36,539 nucleotides of DNA from contig JADHWC010000016.1 in NCBI GenBank assembly GCA_016783665.1, forward strand, positions 1-36,539. Direction: 5' to 3'. This document shows positions 32,866-36,539 of the stretch, one piece after another. The stretch's first letter is position 1, and each line of letters starts with the position of its first letter. The DNA comes from Fidelibacterota bacterium (lineage in GTDB: Bacteria > Fidelibacterota > UBA2242). The notes below the pieces were generated by a model. That model saw only the letters and a program-made list of their open reading frames with translations, had not been told where the DNA came from and did no database searches. The position numbers were made by a program, and so were the translations under genes.

Positions 32866-33513
32866 ATGAATCGAACAACAAGAACAGAGCTGACTGTTTT
32901 GGGCCTTATCTTTCTGGTATCATCGCGATTAATCTCTCAGACCACTGATGATATTCAGCTGCTTGCGCCGGCATTTGAAAATAACGCAACCCTGATGCAG
33001 GCATTGCAAAATCGAAAATCGGAGCGCTCTTTCTCAGAAAAGGATTTGTCGTTGCAGCAATTATCGGATTTATTATGGGCGGCGAACGGCGTGAACCGGA
33101 AAGCAAGCGGCAAGCGCACCGTCCCGACGGCGCGTGACAAGCGCGAAATAGATGTTTATGTTGCAATGGCAAAAGGATTGTATCTTTATGATGCGGATAA
33201 TCATCTTTTGACATTGGTATTAAAGGAGGATATCCGCGCCTTAACAGGGAAACAGGAATTTGTCAAAAAAGCAGCTGTAAATCTGGTTTTCGTAGCTGAT
33301 TATGATAAAATGAGCGGCAACCGGGAGTCCAATGACTTCTATTCCGCAACGGACACCGGCTTCATAAGCCAGAATGTCTATCTCTATTGCGCCGCCGAAG
33401 GATTGGCAACTGTTGTCCGGGGGATGGTTGATCGGGAACCGCTGGCAGAGAAAATGGGACTTCGAAAAGGACAAAATATTGTATTAGCCCAAACGGTAGG
33501 ATATCCAAAATAA
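32866..33513 (+). CDS. Exported SagB/ThcOx-type nitroreductase family protein
   Basis: A 215-residue flavoprotein of the nitroreductase superfamily (SagB/ThcOx subgroup, COG0778). LQNRKSERSFSEKDLSLQQLSDLLWAANGVNR is the FMN-binding N-terminal helix; FVKKAAVNLVFVADYDK and ATDTGFISQNVYLYCAAEGLATVVRG are the dimer/FMN segments, ending in VLAQTVGYPK. A signal peptide precedes them (hydrophobic TVLGLIFLVSSRLISQ, residues 8-25), so it is exported. AGGAGGA lies before ATG 32866. 24 bp before the TlpA-like gene, which suggests a redox role outside the cytoplasm. Substrate unknown; no RiPP cluster genes are near. Confidence 0.85.
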   Translation: MNRTTRTELTVLGLIFLVSSRLISQTTDDIQLLAPAFENNATLMQALQNRKSERSFSEKDLSLQQLSDLLWAANGVNRKASGKRTVPTARDKREIDVYVAMAKGLYLYDADNHLLTLVLKEDIRALTGKQEFVKKAAVNLVFVADYDKMSGNRESNDFYSATDTGFISQNVYLYCAAEGLATVVRGMVDREPLAEKMGLRKGQNIVLAQTVGYPK

Positions 33514-33536
33514 TGACTTGCCGAAGGAGTGATTGA

Positions 33537-34049
33537 ATGAAAAAATTACTGTTGCTGATTGTATTGCTCCTGATGATAACCGGGGCTTTTGCAGAAGATG
33601 AAGAGGATAAAGGCTCCCTGACAAATGTCGGACAGCCGGCGCCTGTTTTTTCAGTGACCTCTATTGAAGGTGTGCGGTACGATGTTGAGCAGCTTCGTGG
33701 AAATATAGTGTTGATTAATTTTTTCGCTACCTGGTGTCGTCCCTGTATGGCGGAGATGCCTGAGCTGGAAAAGCGAATTTGGCAACGATTTCAAGGGAAG
33801 GATTTTATCGTCCTGGCAATTGGCAGAGAGCATACAAATAAAGAATTGAAAAAGTTTAAGCGCAGGAAAAAGTATACATTTCCCATTGCACCCGATCCAA
33901 ACCGGAAAGTGTACAGTCTGTTTGCCGAAAAATATATTCCAAGGAACTTTCTTATTGATAAGCAGGGAAAGATAATTTTCCAGTCTATAGGCTTCGAAAA
34001 AGCAGAATTTAAGGAATTGATAAATACTATAGAAAACGTGTTGCAATAG
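33537..34049 (+). CDS. TlpA/ResA-like exported thioredoxin-fold protein
   Basis: A 170-residue thioredoxin-like protein. Signal peptide MKKLLLLIVLLLMITGAFAE, so periplasmic or membrane-bound. Redox site W66-C67-R-P-C70 in FFATWCRPCMAEMPELEKR, cis-Pro region YIPRNFLIDKQGKII. Expected to reduce disulfides in exported proteins, as ResA or TlpA does. AAGGAG lies before ATG 33537. The cyclase gene starts 6 bp after its stop. Confidence 0.93.
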   Translation: MKKLLLLIVLLLMITGAFAEDEEDKGSLTNVGQPAPVFSVTSIEGVRYDVEQLRGNIVLINFFATWCRPCMAEMPELEKRIWQRFQGKDFIVLAIGREHTNKELKKFKRRKKYTFPIAPDPNRKVYSLFAEKYIPRNFLIDKQGKIIFQSIGFEKAEFKELINTIENVLQ

Positions 34050-34055
34050 CAGAGC

Positions 34056-34709
34056 ATGATGCAGAAAAGAGTTATTGACCTTACCCGAAAATTACATACA
34101 GGGATGCCGATATACGCCGGTGACAAACCCAATCCCGAAATCATTTCCAGACCGAACAAATTGGTTCACGATATCACTATTTCTTCAATTCGCCTGGGGT
34201 CGCATTTCGGAACTCATATTGATGCCCCGAGACATTTCTTTCCCACGGGCAAAAGCCTGCTTGATATCCCTGTAAATCGTTTTGTCGGAAAAGCGCTTTG
34301 CCTGAACAAAGAAAACCACTTTCCCGGGCCCATTGATCTGACTGAAGTGGAAAAAATGTTTGTTGTGTGCGAGAAACCGGATTGGCTTCTACTGTATACC
34401 GGCTTTGACCGGAATTGGGGTAAGAAAGATTATTTCTTAAATCATCCATACCTATCGATCTCTTTTGCGGAATTTATACTTGAGGTGAATATTTCCGGCG
34501 CAGGGGTTGATTTCCCCAGCATCGATTCCGCCAATGCACAACAATTTGATTTTCCGATTCACCGGACTCTGTTAGGAGCAGAACGGCTGATTATTGAAAA
34601 TCTTTGTTGTCTGAATAAGCTGCCAAACGATCGCCCATTCGATCTATGCGCCTTGCCGTTGAAGATAGACACCGACGGATCTCCGGCAAGGGTGGTGGCG
34701 ATTTTATAG
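34056..34709 (+). CDS. Cyclase family protein (kynurenine formamidase-like)
   Basis: A 217-residue cytoplasmic metal hydrolase of the cyclase/KynB family. The HxGTHxDxPxHF metal motif is H50-F-G-T-H54-I-D56-A-P-R-H60-F, and the ISGAGVDFPSIDSANA segment is also typical. Members hydrolyse formyl amides such as N-formylkynurenine or open/close small lactones and isatin; substrate here unknown. Tight 6-bp spacing after the TlpA-like gene; the start could also be Met2 (34059). Confidence 0.9.
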   Translation: MMQKRVIDLTRKLHTGMPIYAGDKPNPEIISRPNKLVHDITISSIRLGSHFGTHIDAPRHFFPTGKSLLDIPVNRFVGKALCLNKENHFPGPIDLTEVEKMFVVCEKPDWLLLYTGFDRNWGKKDYFLNHPYLSISFAEFILEVNISGAGVDFPSIDSANAQQFDFPIHRTLLGAERLIIENLCCLNKLPNDRPFDLCALPLKIDTDGSPARVVAIL

Positions 34710-34932
34710 GCGCTTAAAAATCAATCTTTACCAACATATTATTCTATATTAAAAGAGATCGTATATCATCAATCGTTAATCTCTAATCATCAATATATTT
34801 TAATTAGTGATTGCAGATCAACGATTTTTGATTTAAGATTTTCAAATTCGTTATTATCCCGAGAGAAGGCCTTCGGCGCTTGTTCGATATTTCTTTTACT
34901 GATGTATAATTTCCATTGAATGGGGCTATATT

Positions 34933-35493
34933 TTAAAACTTGTTTTGACAATGATTTAGATTATTTCGGGCGATTTTAACGATTTTATTTCGCATCGTAT
35001 ATAGAAAATTCAGGTTTTCTTCCCAGTAATAATCGGAGTAAGTCCAAGGCAGACGAACAAACTCTCCGTGGGCATAGAGCATGGTGACTTCGGCAAATAT
35101 GCTGTTTCCCGTATAGATGCGGTGGGAAAAGTTCTTGGTGGAAAACAGAACCAGTTTTGCCGGAGTAAGATAGCCGGGATCAATGTTAACCACTCTTCGG
35201 CAGGGAATTATCGAATCAATTTCGGTTTCAAGCTGATTGGTCAGGACTTTTATTTGATTGAACACCTCAAGATTTATGGGTTTCTCAAAAACAAAGAACT
35301 GTTTTTGGAGATTGTCGCCGAATTCTTTGACATAGTAATCGGTAAAATCAGTCACTTTATAGGATAAGCCGCTTCCCCAAACAGCCCCTAAGCGTTCTGT
35401 CAAATGACCAAGCGCTTGTTGTAATTGCTCTGGCGTGGCAAACATTATAGCGACGAAGGGATGAGCGCTTGGCGGAGTTTTTATAATGCCCAT
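34933..35493 (-). CDS. DUF4416 family protein
   Basis: A 186-residue protein that matches DUF4416: FTDYYVKEFGDNLQKQFFVFEKPI, INLEVFNQIKVLTNQLE, RRVVNIDPGYLTPAKLVLFSTKNFSHRIY and the WTYSDYYWEENLNFLY tail. The function of the family is unknown. No signal peptide. It overlaps the upstream radical SAM gene by one base (TAATG), with GGAGGA before the ATG, a strong sign of coupled translation and function with that enzyme. Confidence 0.88.
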   Translation of the reverse strand: MGIIKTPPSAHPFVAIMFATPEQLQQALGHLTERLGAVWGSGLSYKVTDFTDYYVKEFGDNLQKQFFVFEKPINLEVFNQIKVLTNQLETEIDSIIPCRRVVNIDPGYLTPAKLVLFSTKNFSHRIYTGNSIFAEVTMLYAHGEFVRLPWTYSDYYWEENLNFLYTMRNKIVKIARNNLNHCQNKF

Positions 35494-36539
35494 TAATTAT
35501 CCTCCTTTAGTGGTAATTTCTTGACAAGCTTATTCAGGTCGTTTGAAAGCTGGCGCAGCTTAAGGAATTTTTTGACCGGGAATTCTCTGTTTGCGCATGG
35601 ATATAATGTATTGTTAGTTAACAGGGGATCCATATCGTCCCAAACAGATCCCAGCGCTTTAGCCTGATCCCAATGCGTGGTGTGCGATATCGGCGAGTAT
35701 GACGCCAGGCGTGAAACCACTCCCAGCTTAGCAACATAGCGGATACTTTTTTCTATGTCTAAATAGCATTGTCCCGGTAGTCCCATAATTAAATAGGCTT
35801 CAATATCTGAGCGTTTGTAGCCGCCGTTTTCTAAATTTTTAAGCGCCTTTTCAAAGTGGTTGGCGGATACTTTATTAGTCGATGCTTTTTGCCATTTGGG
35901 GATAATGGATTCCAGGCTGACGCGTATTGCCTGGAATCCGGCAAGTTTCATTAAAGCTGCCAGTTCAGGATCGATTTCCTTGGCGAACAGACCGTTTGGT
36001 GTGTGAAACCGGGCATTGACGCCGTGTTTTAATAATCCTTCCAGGATTGGAATAATATGCCGTTTTTTATTCGTGAACAGGGCGTCATCATAAAAGGCAA
36101 ATTGCCGGATACCGAATTTTTCATAAAGACAGATAATTTCAGCAATGATGTCTTCCGGGGCACGCTGAAAAAACCGGGGGTTTAAATAGGGTGTTGCGCA
36201 ATAATCACAATGCAGCGGACATCCCCGGGAGCTCATGATCGTCGCCGCATTGATTTTCGGGTATAAATCCCAGGGCAATATTCCCGAATCATCAAATTCC
36301 GGAATAGTTGAGTAATCCCGCTCTATTTCATGAATTGCATCCATAAGTATCAATGTCTGTTTCTCGCCATATCCGGTAATAAGATAATCCGGCTGTACGG
36401 TCCGCCGGGCATGTTCCGGGAATAAGGAGGCATAGATGCCGCCCAGAATTATTTTGGCTGCCGGAAAAGATTTTCTGAGGATCTTTACGGTTTCAACTAT
36501 TCCCGGATACCAATAACTCATGTGTGAGGTCACTAATAT
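35493..36539 (-). CDS. B12-binding-domain radical SAM protein, N-terminus beyond window
   Basis: About 348 residues of a radical SAM enzyme whose 5' end lies beyond the window. The visible start (ILVTSHMSYWYPGIVETVKIL, then AKIILGGIYASLFPE) is the end of a cobalamin-binding-type Rossmann domain. The radical SAM Cys motif follows in SSRGCPLHCDYC (C-x3-C-x2-C), then FAFYDDALFTNKKR and IEAYLIMGLPGQ. The GTG at 36533 lies in the middle of the domain and is not the start. Reaction unknown; the adjacent DUF4416 suggests a conserved two-gene unit. Confidence 0.9.
   Translation of the reverse strand: MLVTSHMSYWYPGIVETVKILRKSFPAAKIILGGIYASLFPEHARRTVQPDYLITGYGEKQTLILMDAIHEIERDYSTIPEFDDSGILPWDLYPKINAATIMSSRGCPLHCDYCATPYLNPRFFQRAPEDIIAEIICLYEKFGIRQFAFYDDALFTNKKRHIIPILEGLLKHGVNARFHTPNGLFAKEIDPELAALMKLAGFQAIRVSLESIIPKWQKASTNKVSANHFEKALKNLENGGYKRSDIEAYLIMGLPGQCYLDIEKSIRYVAKLGVVSRLASYSPISHTTHWDQAKALGSVWDDMDPLLTNNTLYPCANREFPVKKFLKLRQLSNDLNKLVKKLPLKEDN

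Overview
The window is a stretch of chromosome from an uncultured-looking, probably anaerobic bacterium of the Fibrobacteres-Chlorobi-Bacteroidetes side of the tree (KSB1/Calditrichota/Marinimicrobia-like lineages fit best). This is an inference. It rests on a Fib_succ_major (FISUMP) lipoprotein, lipoproteins with a (F/V)LSC lipobox, a HEAT-repeat/cyclophilin lipoprotein, a fused radical SAM/DUF2344 protein beside rng-rplU-rpmA, DUF4416, TPR proteins, and corrinoid, ferredoxin and Etf enzymes. Base composition is moderately AT-rich. No rRNA, tRNA, CRISPR array or intact insertion sequence was seen.

Layout. (1) 1-5.6 kb: the end of an unknown gene and a small membrane protein face a minus-strand pair, a secreted glycoside-hydrolase-like protein followed directly by a HEAT/peptidyl-prolyl isomerase lipoprotein, and then an O6-alkylguanine-DNA alkyltransferase. 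(2) 5.7-11.5 kb, plus strand: a TPR protein, a Na+/Ca2+ exchanger family transporter, a nitrilase-superfamily amidase, a non-pyrrolysine MttB-family methyltransferase with its corrinoid protein, a small helical protein and an HD hydrolase. (3) 11.6-16.4 kb: a housekeeping block of radical SAM-DUF2344 protein, RNase G, L21 and L27, closed by a terminator. (4) 16.5-20.8 kb: an AhpD-like protein, a catalytically degenerate trehalose-phosphatase-like protein, a NamZ/DUF1343 lipoprotein, a 2[4Fe-4S] ferredoxin and an MFS transporter. (5) 21-25.6 kb: a DUF234-type AAA ATPase, a long membrane-anchored TPR protein and a GNAT acetyltransferase. (6) 25.6-29.1 kb, minus strand: etfB-etfA-FAD 2-hydroxyacid dehydrogenase, which looks like an electron-confurcating lactate/glycolate dehydrogenase, preceded by a frameshifted small gene. 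(7) 29.1-31.2 kb: a FISUMP lipoprotein and a gene-poor scar holding an integron-integrase N-terminal remnant, palindromes, an inverted-repeat element and a 107-bp direct duplication. (8) 31.2-36.5 kb: Nif3-like protein, an exported redox operon (membrane protein, secreted nitroreductase, TlpA-like thioredoxin, cyclase) and a DUF4416-radical SAM pair running off the end.

The most unusual signals are at start codons. Two genes (HEAT/PPIase lipoprotein; radical SAM-DUF2344) have clear N-terminal coding sequence upstream of any ATG/GTG/TTG, and in both a Shine-Dalgarno-led CTG gives a sensible protein. Two further genes show single-base frame disruptions (a small gene before etfB; a T7 run in the FISUMP signal-peptide region). 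I did not find a clear new multi-gene defence or metabolic system. The methyltransferase cluster, the degenerate phosphatase, the zinc-finger alkyltransferase and the repeat scar are the best leads.
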